Source: Armatimonadota bacterium (GTDB lineage: Bacteria; Armatimonadota; UBA5829). From it: a DNA stretch of 64,000 bases. Positions 45,249-53,869 of the stretch are shown one piece after another (position 1 is the first letter of the stretch; the number at the start of each line of letters is the position of its first letter). The notes under the pieces are model-generated. The model had not been told where the DNA came from, did no database searches, and saw only the letters and a program-made list of their open reading frames with translations. The stretch covers positions 1 through 64,000 of the forward strand of contig JBDKUO010000065.1 of the NCBI GenBank assembly GCA_039679645.1. The letters are read 5' to 3'. A program made the position numbers and the translations under genes.

Positions 45249-45875
45249 CTATTTCTGTTTGCCCATCTGGCGGTTTTGCAGTAGCTCATTAAACTTCTTC
45301 AACTGGTCGAGTGTGAGCTGCTCTTTGATCCGACTGATTGTGTCTTCACGAACCTCTTTGCATTTTGCCTGCCTGACTTCGGGAGTTAGGGTTGTGTCCT
45401 GCCTGATGGCCTTAATCTTCTCATCGCTGGCTTTCACTACCGACTTAATGGATGCCTTTTGCTCTTGTGTAAGATCAAGTTTTGCAAGAATACCAAGTAG
45501 AGGAGATGCAGGTCTGCGATTCAAAAGCCTGTCGATAAGCTTCATCTTTTTGGCTTTTACCTGTTGATCAGAGTTCAGCACGTTCATGATCGATTTGCCC
45601 GCGCTCTGCCTTAATGCTTTAATCTTCGATTGTTTTTCCTCTTGGTTGACATTGGATTTTCTTACATCTCCGGCGTCGGCATGAAATTCCTTTACTATAC
45701 CGGCGATGCTCTTGACCTGGTCTTTTGTGAGATCGAGCTGTTTTGCGATCCTGCCCATATTTACTTTTTGACCGCCAGCCCTGCCGTATGGTCCGCTCTT
45801 ACCCTTTTGTGCAAATGAGGCACATGAGAGCATAAAGACTGCCAGCAACGCAATGACTGCTGTTTTTCGGTTCAT
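45249..45875 (-). CDS. Periplasmic Spy/CpxP-like (LTxxQ) protein
   Basis: 208 residues. Signal peptide (AVIALLAVFMLSCASFA) and an all-helical body with repeated LTxxQ-type motifs: LDLTKDQVKSI, LNSDQQVKAKK, LDLTQEQKASI, LTLDQLKKF. These helical proteins act as periplasmic chaperones or stress sensors in envelope stress. ATG start, with AAGGAG about 7 nt upstream. Monocistronic. Highly basic (many Lys), unlike some Spy proteins. Function here is inferred from motif pattern. Confidence 0.72.
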   Translation of the reverse strand: MNRKTAVIALLAVFMLSCASFAQKGKSGPYGRAGGQKVNMGRIAKQLDLTKDQVKSIAGIVKEFHADAGDVRKSNVNQEEKQSKIKALRQSAGKSIMNVLNSDQQVKAKKMKLIDRLLNRRPASPLLGILAKLDLTQEQKASIKSVVKASDEKIKAIRQDTTLTPEVRQAKCKEVREDTISRIKEQLTLDQLKKFNELLQNRQMGKQK

Positions 45876-46141
45876 TTTAGATTACTCCTTTGTAGTAGAT
45901 ATGTGCGTTCCGAAAGAACAGACGTATGCTATGATTTGTGGTTACAATATCCTGCATGGTTTTTGCGGCAATCTACTGCACATATTTGCATCAAATAACG
46001 GCATATAGGTTTAATTTGGGTCTTGGTTGGAGATAATATATATGGATGTGCTATGCTTGCGGACAACTTCTGCAATATTCACTTTCATTCGCAGTTGGAA
46101 CCATTATGCCGGCGCCTCGAAAGTACAAAGGAGGCGTCATT

Positions 46142-46378
46142 ATGAGAACTATAAGAGATGAAGCACTCATACAGCTTGTGCAGTCGCGGCTGAACCAGAA
46201 CAGGCTTACCGGCGGAGAGACGATTTATGTGACGCTGGAAAACGGCAATGTAATTCTGGTTGGCTGGTGCGATCACGAAGAACAGAAAATCGCCGCCGAG
46301 AGGATAGTATCAGGCACTTTCGGAGTTACGCACGTTGTGTCGAGGATCAGGATCCGCAAGATAAGGCAATCAATTTGA
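46142..46378 (+). CDS. BON-domain protein
   Basis: 78 residues forming one BON domain: IQLVQSRLNQNRLTGGETIYVTLENGNVILVGWCDHEEQKIAAERIVSGTFGVTHVVSRIRI. No signal peptide, so cytoplasmic. BON domains bind phospholipid or act in osmotic-stress proteins. AAAGGAGG precedes the ATG by 7 nt. Its last 9 nt overlap, tail to tail, the M48 gene on the other strand. Confidence 0.85.
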   Translation: MRTIRDEALIQLVQSRLNQNRLTGGETIYVTLENGNVILVGWCDHEEQKIAAERIVSGTFGVTHVVSRIRIRKIRQSI

Positions 46379-47563
46379 GGTGCCGGCCAATTCTCGCGCT
46401 GCGACACAATTGTTACTCAGCCAATCGGCCCACGCTGCGCGATTGAGCGCTGATTTGGCTTGTGTCAAAAGTGCTTGGTTGCTATTTTTTTGCGCTCGGC
46501 GATCCTCAGGTTCAACTTTCAGTATTTCAATATTCCCCGCTACAAGACAGCTTTGAGCGGTATTTTGGGTAATAGCTCTTGCGCAGACACCTGAGTCGAG
46601 CATGGTATTGATGCGTTTTGCAATAACCTCTGCACGATCCTTGGATGTCATGCCGTTGGACAGTGGGGCGGGTGTGCATACATCGCGATCACAGATAATG
46701 ACTTTATATTGGTCGCTGCCTTCGCTGATAGGGATTGCTTGCGCATAAGCTACTCCGCGTATCTTTCGCACATTCGGAGCCAGACCTTCGGCGACCATGG
46801 CATCCACTACTGCTTCCACGCGTCGAAACGGCAAAGGGTGATCCTGATAGATACCCATTGGCAGGGTGGGGTTCTCGGTATGCTTCTTGTCCAGTTTCTG
46901 CATGAATGCCAGAAGTCCGTCGGGCTTATATGTAGACTTGGCAAGGTATGCTACGGCTGTCCTGTCCGCGTCGCGTTCGGCATTCATTGTGTGACCGCTG
47001 GCGCTCCCGACTTTAAGCATCTGTGCGCCGAGAAGCAAATTATTTAGATCTGTGTTTTTGACCTTACCGAATATCCCTGCAAGCGCAATCAATGCCACAT
47101 ATTTGTCGAGTTTGGATTGCTCTTTGATGAGTTTTGTAGCGTGATGATGCGCTACATGGGCAATCTCATGTGCGAGGACTCCCGCTAGTTCATCATCCGA
47201 ATCGACCATCTCCAGCAGTCCCGTGTTGACGTATATGTAACCACCCGGCAGCGCGAATGCATTGACATCAGGATCATCGACAACCTTAAAGCGATATTCA
47301 AACCGGGCTATTTTCGAATCGCCATATGATGCGCGGACTTCATTCTCATTGGCAATTTTGGCTAGGGTTTCGCCGATTGTTTTCACCCTCTCGACAATGG
47401 ACTGGTCATCAACAAAACTCATCTCTTTTTCCATGCGTTCGGCATACTCGCGTCCCATCTTCTCCTCGTCCTTATATGTGTCGGAGATAACAGGTGACAT
47501 GGCTGCCGCCAGGAGGGAAACTGCGCACAGGATGAGCGCAAGAGTCTGTCTCGCCCTTTTCAT
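46370..47563 (-). CDS. Secreted M48-family metalloprotease
   Basis: 397 residues with a signal peptide (about 1-27). The zinc site HEIAH lies in GVLAHEIAHVAHHHATK (about 131-147), with the third ligand Glu in NAERDADRTAVAYL (about 194). This is the BepA/LoiP-like M48C group, which controls quality of outer-membrane proteins. ATG start. C-terminal part (about 270-397) is not assigned. It overlaps the BON gene tail to tail and lies downstream of an STN-like secreted protein. Confidence 0.88.
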   Translation of the reverse strand: MKRARQTLALILCAVSLLAAAMSPVISDTYKDEEKMGREYAERMEKEMSFVDDQSIVERVKTIGETLAKIANENEVRASYGDSKIARFEYRFKVVDDPDVNAFALPGGYIYVNTGLLEMVDSDDELAGVLAHEIAHVAHHHATKLIKEQSKLDKYVALIALAGIFGKVKNTDLNNLLLGAQMLKVGSASGHTMNAERDADRTAVAYLAKSTYKPDGLLAFMQKLDKKHTENPTLPMGIYQDHPLPFRRVEAVVDAMVAEGLAPNVRKIRGVAYAQAIPISEGSDQYKVIICDRDVCTPAPLSNGMTSKDRAEVIAKRINTMLDSGVCARAITQNTAQSCLVAGNIEILKVEPEDRRAQKNSNQALLTQAKSALNRAAWADWLSNNCVAARELAGTSN

Positions 47564-47650
47564 GGTCGGTCCACCTCAGGCTCTGACCCGGAGTCATTGC
47601 TACTAAGGGTTACCCCCGGTGAAACAAGGGCAAAACATATGCGAGGCAGA

Positions 47651-49420
47651 CTATTTCATTGGTTTAGCCGTGCTATTGTTTGTGAGACCATAGATGCCGG
47701 AGGACAGTTTGAACTCCACAATCGGTTTGTCGGGGCCCGGTACATAATCGAATTTATAGTCTATAAGGTCCGTGCCTGTTTGAGTAAGCTGAATGAACTG
47801 CGAGCCTTTACCGGCAGAGACATATGCCGCGTCTTTTGTGGCCAGGGCCTTCTGAAGAATGGCCCATTGATCGTCCGATAGGGAGCTTACCACCAGAGAC
47901 TTCGTTGCCATGTCTTTCTGCTGGTCGTAGCTTAGTGACGCATAGAAACGCAGTATATCTCTGTTGCGAGCCACCACGACAGTACTTAGCCCTGCGAGCA
48001 CTTGATCGGTAATTATCGTGTTGTCTATCTGAGCATCCCTAAGCATAGCGATCTGCACCATGTCTTCCAGCAGTAGTCCATTGTTGGCTTTGGCGCGTGA
48101 AGCCCAGTAGTCCATCCATACACGGGGCACTTCCCATGACCGCTTTATAAACCATTCGCTGTCGCGGAAACGCAATATGTTGCCGGATTTTTCCCAGTTT
48201 GAACCGTAAGCTCTCCTTATTGCCTCCAATTGCTCACCCAGCGGCCTGCTGCCGCCTGCGATCACTGGAGACTTGCCGGGCAGGCAGTCGGATATTACGT
48301 TCAGTCCAGTCCAGTATGCAATTAATTTGAGCGTGTCCTTTAGCGCCGTGGGAGTATCGATATCATACAAAACGATTCCTCTCTTGAGCGATGGATCGGA
48401 GGCAATGTCACGCCCTGATTCGCCCGGCTGCGCGGCATCGGTCTTGGATTTCAACTCAGATTGCAGGAGCTTGCCGACTTCTTCTTTTGAAAGACCGCTC
48501 TGGAGCCTTACTATTGCGCGGCCAAGTGACTTGGCAATATCACTTGAGGGATCAAATATGGGCACATAAATCGACTCCGATGCCGTGCCTACGTCTATTC
48601 CACCGAGGAGCCCGTTTGCCAACACGGCTGATGCGCTTGTCGAAGCGTTTCGGTTTATTGTTACCTGGAGCTTATCGAACTTGCTGAGCAGATCCGAATG
48701 ATCTTCAGAGGCTCCAATTCTCTGCTGCAATGAATCATATGATTGGGCCATGCTGCGCACCGTTGCCTGAAGATCGGTTGAAAGTTGAGAGACAGGGAAG
48801 CTTACTTCCGTGCCCTGCAAAAAGGCATTGCGGACGTCGGCAAATGAGCCTAGAAACTTGGCGAGGTTTCGCCCCAGAGGCTCGCTTGCCAGAACATATT
48901 TCCAGGGATCGGTGTTAGCGAGGCTCGCGGCATCCTGCCTGCTCAGCGAACCGAGGTTTGCCATCTCAGCTAGCACATTCTCCCGCTTGGCACGGAGTTG
49001 CTTTGCCTGCGTATCCATGGCCGAGTCGCGCAGAGACCGCTCTTCTTTTGCCTGATCGTCGGTCTGCAAAATCGCATATTTGATTTCGGAGCCGCTGCCT
49101 GCTGTTATCCAATCGAAGTGGAGTATCGAGCCAATCTCTCGCATCAGGTTACGAAGAGGCATACCTTTGACGTGAATTATGATCCTGCGGTCGCGCACCA
49201 TCCAGTCGTTATCATTTACGCCGGCCGCCATGTTTACGCCCGTCTTGAGGGCAAGGCTGCCCAGCGCTTCGGAGACGCGCAGTCCGTCGGCGTCGAAGTC
49301 GACTTTCTGATTCAGCCTGGAGTCGGTGCTTTGAGAGAGAACATCGCTGCTTGCCAACACTGCCGTAGCGCTGATAGCAACGATGAAAACTGCAAACGAG
49401 AACATACGGTGAAGATTCAT
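47651..49420 (-). CDS. Secreted protein with STN-like N-terminus, unknown function
   Basis: 589 residues. Signal peptide (about 1-24), then an STN/secretin-like domain (about 38-115: VDFDADGLRVSEALGSLALKTGVN, IIIHVKGMPLRNLMREIGSILHFDW). The rest is mixed helix and has a second STN-like stretch near 350-415 (DIDTPTALKDTLKLIAYWTGLNVIS ... FRDSEWFIKRSWEVP). Secretins and TonB receptors use such modules to meet partners in the periplasm, but no beta-barrel follows here. ATG start. I do not recognise the overall family; a periplasmic structural or regulatory role is a guess. Confidence 0.65.
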   Translation of the reverse strand: MNLHRMFSFAVFIVAISATAVLASSDVLSQSTDSRLNQKVDFDADGLRVSEALGSLALKTGVNMAAGVNDNDWMVRDRRIIIHVKGMPLRNLMREIGSILHFDWITAGSGSEIKYAILQTDDQAKEERSLRDSAMDTQAKQLRAKRENVLAEMANLGSLSRQDAASLANTDPWKYVLASEPLGRNLAKFLGSFADVRNAFLQGTEVSFPVSQLSTDLQATVRSMAQSYDSLQQRIGASEDHSDLLSKFDKLQVTINRNASTSASAVLANGLLGGIDVGTASESIYVPIFDPSSDIAKSLGRAIVRLQSGLSKEEVGKLLQSELKSKTDAAQPGESGRDIASDPSLKRGIVLYDIDTPTALKDTLKLIAYWTGLNVISDCLPGKSPVIAGGSRPLGEQLEAIRRAYGSNWEKSGNILRFRDSEWFIKRSWEVPRVWMDYWASRAKANNGLLLEDMVQIAMLRDAQIDNTIITDQVLAGLSTVVVARNRDILRFYASLSYDQQKDMATKSLVVSSLSDDQWAILQKALATKDAAYVSAGKGSQFIQLTQTGTDLIDYKFDYVPGPDKPIVEFKLSSGIYGLTNNSTAKPMK

Positions 49421-49481
49421 ATGCGGACCCGTCCAAATAAATATGAGTTTATGCCACGGTTATCATACGATTTCCAGAACG

Positions 49482-49904
49482 CTATTGTTCCGCCGGTGTC
49501 CTTGTTCCAGTAACCGCCAGAAGCAGAAGTATACCAAAGATAACCCGGACAATACCGGCGATCCAGAGTATTTTGAGCTGTGCATACTGTGGACGATTCA
49601 GGAATATTGTACCCATCAGTCCGCTTATACGCTCAGGATTTATCAGCATTACAATCCCAAACACAAGCGCGACTACCCCTAAAGCTGCGACAAAAGGTAT
49701 CAGAGCAACCGCTCTCTTTATGGCAGCAAGGAGCATGACCGCTCCAAACAACACCGCCACAACCCCGAATATCCTGATCTGTGATTCTGACTCTACAATT
49801 CCCTGTGATATACGAATCCAAAATCCAGGTAATAACGGCTGGCTGATCCCCACTAAAATCAGGATGAGTCCCAGCAAGAACACAACTGCTCGCAAAAAGC
49901 GCAT
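49482..49904 (-). CDS. Small membrane protein, four helices, unknown
   Basis: 140 residues with four predicted transmembrane helices (RAVVFLLGLILILVGI, IFGVVAVLFGAVMLLAAI, FVAALGVVALVFGIVMLI, LWIAGIVRVIFGILLLLAV). No family recognised. Start at 49904 avoids overlap with the preceding DapA homologue and lies 16 nt after its stop; the ATG 33 nt earlier lies inside that gene. Confidence 0.6.
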   Translation of the reverse strand: MRFLRAVVFLLGLILILVGISQPLLPGFWIRISQGIVESESQIRIFGVVAVLFGAVMLLAAIKRAVALIPFVAALGVVALVFGIVMLINPERISGLMGTIFLNRPQYAQLKILWIAGIVRVIFGILLLLAVTGTRTPAEQ

Positions 49905-49920
49905 CAGGACCACCTCACTC

Positions 49921-50970
49921 TTATTGAGCGAGGCCATCCCAAATAGAACCGTCCGAAAGCCTCGCTTCTACATCGACACCGTAATACTCACCCACCGGCG
50001 CCAGGAACTCGGGAGCCTTCGTCCAAACGCTCCTGGCGGCATCCCTTACAACCTCTACGCCCGCGCGCGACATCTTGCCCAGCGGTTTTCTGCATGGGCC
50101 CGACGGCATTCCAAGGCCATTCATCAGGACCTTGATCGCAGCCGGGTTACGATATCTGTCCGTGACGGCTACTCTTTTGCCGTTGGGTAAGATCCGCTCA
50201 TTGTCTACCCTGACTGTTACGATGCCAAACAATGGGGCAAGGCCTTCATAGACCTTACGTGCAGCGTCCTGGTCGCCCGACAGGATAAACTTCACCATCT
50301 TTGACAGTGCAGCGGGAGCTACGTTGGATATGACTGATATCACGCCGTTTGCGCGAACATCGGCAAGAGTCATCATATCGAATGTGAGATCATCGTCACC
50401 GCTCATAATCGAAAAACCGTCGCCGAGCAGACTTCTGGTCCGGGCCATTCTGTGAAGGTCGCCTGTAGCTTCCTTAACAGTATTTACATTCGGGAATTTG
50501 GCATTCAGCAGCGCCAAATCTTCGGCGGCGAGAGCGGTCCCGGACCTGCCGGGAATGATATAGGGGACAACTGTGGTGTTTGGAAATTCTGACGCGATAG
50601 CGCCGTAGTATTCATCTCGAAGTTCGCTTGAAGACGGACCGTTATAATAGCAATCGACCAGCAATACGGCATCTGCGCCCGATTTTACCGCGTGCCTTGT
50701 GCTGGCAATCGCCTCGGATGTGCAGTTACTGCCGGAACCGGCAAGAATACCGCAACGGCCTTTACACAGAGATATGACACTCTCTATAACCCTGCCATGC
50801 TCGTCCCAGTCGAGTGTAGGTGACTCTCCGGTCGTGCCTGCCGGCACCACACCCGTAATCCCCTGCGATATCTGGAACTCGATGTTTTTCTTGAGTCCAT
50901 CCCAGTCCACACATAAATCATGCGTCAGCGGGGTGACTGCGGCTGTCCAGGTGCCTTCCAGCATCTTCAT
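49921..50970 (-). CDS. DapA-family (dihydrodipicolinate synthase-like) lyase/aldolase
   Basis: 349 residues. Class I aldolase barrel: VVPAGTTGESPTLDWDE (about 40-56), catalytic Tyr in VVPYIIPGRSGT (about 135-146) and Schiff-base Lys in NTVKEATGDLHR (about 160). DapA joins pyruvate and aspartate semialdehyde in lysine synthesis; related enzymes cleave N-acetylneuraminate or keto-sugar acids. Start at 50970 has GGAGG 6 nt upstream; the upstream frame overlaps mtnP and is not supported. Length exceeds DapA (about 292) by a C-terminal 55-residue tail (from KAPEFLAPVGEYYGV). Role uncertain between DapA and a keto-acid aldolase. Confidence 0.8.
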   Translation of the reverse strand: MKMLEGTWTAAVTPLTHDLCVDWDGLKKNIEFQISQGITGVVPAGTTGESPTLDWDEHGRVIESVISLCKGRCGILAGSGSNCTSEAIASTRHAVKSGADAVLLVDCYYNGPSSSELRDEYYGAIASEFPNTTVVPYIIPGRSGTALAAEDLALLNAKFPNVNTVKEATGDLHRMARTRSLLGDGFSIMSGDDDLTFDMMTLADVRANGVISVISNVAPAALSKMVKFILSGDQDAARKVYEGLAPLFGIVTVRVDNERILPNGKRVAVTDRYRNPAAIKVLMNGLGMPSGPCRKPLGKMSRAGVEVVRDAARSVWTKAPEFLAPVGEYYGVDVEARLSDGSIWDGLAQ

Positions 50971-51046
50971 TAGAATCCTCCAAAAAAAGCTATTATTATA
51001 TTTTAGAGTGGATTCGTTTTTTTGGCAATGCCTCACGTAATGTACA

Positions 51047-51823
51047 TCACGTAATGACAAGCGCGCTATTTGAAGCGCACGTGCATCCGCGAGTCTTCGG
51101 TAATGTCCTAATTGCATCGCGCAGCACATCCGCCAGACTTTTAGATGTGGAGGCTATTGCCTCGCGTACCTCATCGTGCGAAAGTGGAGTGGGGGAGATG
51201 CCGCTGGCCATATTGGTAATAACACCTATTGCGCCGTAACAGAGTCCCGCTTCTTTTGCCAGCACAACTTCAGGGATATTCGTCATGCCGATCACATGAG
51301 CGCCCCATGATGCGTACAAACGTATTTCGGCGGGGCTTTCATATCTCGGCCCTTCGACTCCGGCATAAACCGCGTCCGGCACAAACGCGACACCAGCCTC
51401 GCCGCATGCCGAACTCAGCGTACTAGATATCTCAGGACAATACGGATGCGAAAAATCGGTATGCACTACAGGCCCCTCGGGATCGTCAAAAAAAGTATCG
51501 ATACGCTTTTTTGTGAGATCGATAAAATCGCCGAGCACGGCAAATGAGCCGGGCGGCATATCTTTTCTGACTGAACCCACTGCGCATATTCCTATAACAC
51601 GCTGCACACCGAGTTTTTTTATTGCCGCGATTTGTGCGCGATAGTTTATCCTGCTCGGGGAAATATTGTGGCTGCTTCCGTGTCTGGGGACAAACAGAAG
51701 ACGAATATCATCCAGCCGTCCGTCTATGATCTGGGCCTCTCCGAAACGGGTCGTCAGCGTCGAAATCGAATCGATATCTATTATTTCGTCAATGCCTGTC
51801 CCGCCGATTATCGCAATATTCAC
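51047..51823 (-). CDS. mtnP: 5'-methylthioadenosine/methylthioinosine phosphorylase
   Basis: 258 residues, PNP/MTAP family. Marks: AIIGGTGID, phosphate site PRHGSSHNISPSRINYRA, VYAGVEGPRYESPAEIR, and GMTNIPEVVLAKEAGLCYGAIGVITNMASG. The base-recognition segment has Asn (ITNMASG) where adenine-specific MTAPs have Asp, which favours 6-oxopurines, as in the methylthioinosine phosphorylase of Pseudomonas. Thus it may follow a deaminase such as the amidohydrolase at 17.2 kb. GTG start with GGAGG 7 nt before it. The DapA gene begins 76 nt beyond its stop. Confidence 0.88.
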   Translation of the reverse strand: MNIAIIGGTGIDEIIDIDSISTLTTRFGEAQIIDGRLDDIRLLFVPRHGSSHNISPSRINYRAQIAAIKKLGVQRVIGICAVGSVRKDMPPGSFAVLGDFIDLTKKRIDTFFDDPEGPVVHTDFSHPYCPEISSTLSSACGEAGVAFVPDAVYAGVEGPRYESPAEIRLYASWGAHVIGMTNIPEVVLAKEAGLCYGAIGVITNMASGISPTPLSHDEVREAIASTSKSLADVLRDAIRTLPKTRGCTCASNSALVIT

Positions 51824-52188
51824 TCATATACCTCCAAGATGCAAATTCCATTGAAGAGCGTATTTCTCCTTCTATGAGAGGGCGGGTCTATGGAAAATAG
51901 CAGATGATGTGATTGTTTGCGCTAGGTAGACTAGTCCGAAATATAGTATAATTGATGCACGGCATGTTATGTGAGGTGTTTATTTCTCAAGGAAGGGAAA
52001 AATACACATAGCGTCTAAGATTGAAATTGTCCATTGGACATGCTGGCGACTGTTCAATTTTTTATGTCACGACCCCGGACGGGTGCATGTATGTACTGGG
52101 GGAGCCTGAACCATTGGATAAATTGGGTGGGTTTGGACTTCTGGGCTGTAGTTTGGGCCGTCGTAGTCGAGAAAGGAGTTCATCGGCA
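51824..52188. other. Spacer before the STAS operon
   Basis: 365 nt between divergent genes hold the SD of mtnP, a TATAAT at 51947-51952 without a clear -35, and no gene. The STAS reading frame is open upstream to 52021, but codon content and the good SD at 52172 argue that it is not coding. No known riboswitch pattern was recognised. Confidence 0.45.
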
Positions 52189-52581
52189 ATGGAAATGGAT
52201 TTACAAATAAACGTCCGTAAGAATGGCACCACAAGAATTATTGAGCTAAACGGGGAAGTGGACGCATATACGTCTGCGCGTTTCAGAGAGATCATGCTTG
52301 AGTTGATAGACGACGGAGGCATTGATCTGATTATCAATATGTGTAAAGTCGAATATATAGACAGCTCAGGGCTTGGCGCTCTTGTCGGCGGATTGAAGAG
52401 GGTAAGCGAGCGCGACGGAAAGATTATGATCGTCAGCGACGGACCTCAAATCAAGAAAGTATTCGAGATTACGGGGCTGGAAAAAGTGTTTCCCATCTTT
52501 GACGCGGAGCACGCTGCCGTTACGGCATTAGATCAAATCACGAACAGGAATCGAGGTCTTGTTGTTGATGGCGAAAACTGA
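52189..52581 (+). CDS. STAS-domain anti-sigma factor antagonist
   Basis: 130 residues, one STAS domain. Phospho-Ser motif VEYIDSSGLGALVGGL, and NGEVDAYTSARFREIM as the typical beta-1/helix entry. Similar to but distinct from the 16.1-kb protein. AAAGGAG precedes the ATG by 10 nt. Its stop overlaps the following glycosyltransferase start by 14 nt, so translation is coupled. No anti-sigma kinase or sigma factor is next to it. It may regulate enzyme activity or gene expression of a glycan operon; it is a candidate substrate of the SpoIIE phosphatase at 3.3 kb. Confidence 0.87.
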   Translation: MEMDLQINVRKNGTTRIIELNGEVDAYTSARFREIMLELIDDGGIDLIINMCKVEYIDSSGLGALVGGLKRVSERDGKIMIVSDGPQIKKVFEITGLEKVFPIFDAEHAAVTALDQITNRNRGLVVDGEN

Positions 52582-53869
52582 TGAGAAGGCAGTCCCGCAT
52601 GTGGACATATCTGTCCCGGAAGAATTTGCTCTACGAGACGAAGTAAGATGGCTCAAAAGTGAAGACTTGAGTCTGTTCAGGTATCTTCGCGAAACCATGA
52701 ACAAGATCGAGCCCGCATATATAGCAACTTATCCGCCCAGTGAGTGCGGAATTGCCACCTTTACCAAAGACCTCTCTTCCTCTGTTGCAAAGTATACTCC
52801 GTTTTCAAAACCCAATATCATAGCGGTAAAACGCGAGCATGAGATTGAGCCGTATGAGCGCGTCGTGCGGTTCCAGATACTTCGTGAAAACAAGCAGTCG
52901 TATTTGGACGCGGCGAAGTTTATAAACGATTCCACAATTGATATCGTAAGCATTCAACACGAATTCGGGATATACGGCGGAGACGACGGCGAATACATAC
53001 TAGATTTTCTTGAAGCGCTCGAAAAGCCTGCCATTGCCACGTTGCATACGGTCCTTCAAAGGCCGAGCCCCAACCAGAAAAGGATAATTCAGGAAATCGG
53101 CAGAATGTGTGAGGCCATGGTCGTCATGGTCCGCACGGGAAGAAATATTCTGCTGGATGTATACGATGTCGACCCCAAAAAAGCTACGGTAATCCCGCAT
53201 GGAGTGCCCAATGTCCACAGAGTCTCAGCGGGAAGTGTGAAGAGGGCGCTTGGGCTGGCAGATAAATCGATCCTGTCTACATTCGGGCTTATTAGCCGGG
53301 GCAAAGGGATCGAGCATGTTATTCGAGCAATGCCTAAGATCCTTGAAAAGCACCCGAATGTGATATATCTGGTGCTCGGTGAAACGCATCCGGGCGTAAG
53401 AAAGAACGAAGGCGAGTCATACAGAAACATGCTCGTCGAGACCGCGAGTGAGTTGGGAATCGAGGACAGTGTCCGGTTCAACAACCGTTTCCTCTCTCTC
53501 AACGAGTTGGTGCGATACCTGTGCGCAACTGATGTATATGTGACGCCGTATCTGAGCAAGGACCAGATCACCAGCGGCACGCTGGCTTATGCTCTCGGCT
53601 GCGGTAAGGCTATCGCAAGCACACCTTATCTTTATGCGGAAGAAGTGCTCTCGGAAGGTCGCGGCATGCTTGTGGACTTTGAGTCGCCTGACAGCATTGC
53701 AAATGCAGTCAATACTATACTCGACAACAAAGAGTTGAAGGAGTCCATGGAAAACGCTGCGTACGCATACGGCAGGCGTGCGGCATGGTTTAATGTGGCA
53801 GTCGATTATATGGACCTGTTCCACAGGATCCTCACTCGCCAACGAGCTAAGATGGGTGAAGTCGAATGA
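52568..53869 (+). CDS. GT4-type glycosyltransferase
   Basis: 433 residues, GT-B fold. N-terminal acceptor part contains TYPPSECGIATFTKDLS (about 55-71), an opening common to this subgroup. The donor-binding part has STFGLISRGKGIEHVIRAMPKIL, and the family loop with the nucleotide-sugar Glu appears as SGTLAYALGCGKAIASTPYLYAEEV (about 340-364). Start at ATG 52568; several TTG codons lie before it. ATGA overlap with the next gene. With the neighbouring toroid protein it forms a set seen in other phyla with mannan- or glycan-related enzymes. Acceptor and donor are unknown. Confidence 0.85.
   Translation: MAKTDEKAVPHVDISVPEEFALRDEVRWLKSEDLSLFRYLRETMNKIEPAYIATYPPSECGIATFTKDLSSSVAKYTPFSKPNIIAVKREHEIEPYERVVRFQILRENKQSYLDAAKFINDSTIDIVSIQHEFGIYGGDDGEYILDFLEALEKPAIATLHTVLQRPSPNQKRIIQEIGRMCEAMVVMVRTGRNILLDVYDVDPKKATVIPHGVPNVHRVSAGSVKRALGLADKSILSTFGLISRGKGIEHVIRAMPKILEKHPNVIYLVLGETHPGVRKNEGESYRNMLVETASELGIEDSVRFNNRFLSLNELVRYLCATDVYVTPYLSKDQITSGTLAYALGCGKAIASTPYLYAEEVLSEGRGMLVDFESPDSIANAVNTILDNKELKESMENAAYAYGRRAAWFNVAVDYMDLFHRILTRQRAKMGEVE

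Noticed and set aside
52021-52188. 56-residue upstream extension of the second STAS protein
   Set aside because: Not STAS-like, and AAAGGAG at 52172 supports the ATG at 52189.
51824-52188. Possible c-di-GMP or other riboswitch upstream of the STAS/glycosyltransferase operon
   Set aside because: I looked for the conserved core of GEMM and other common classes and did not find it.
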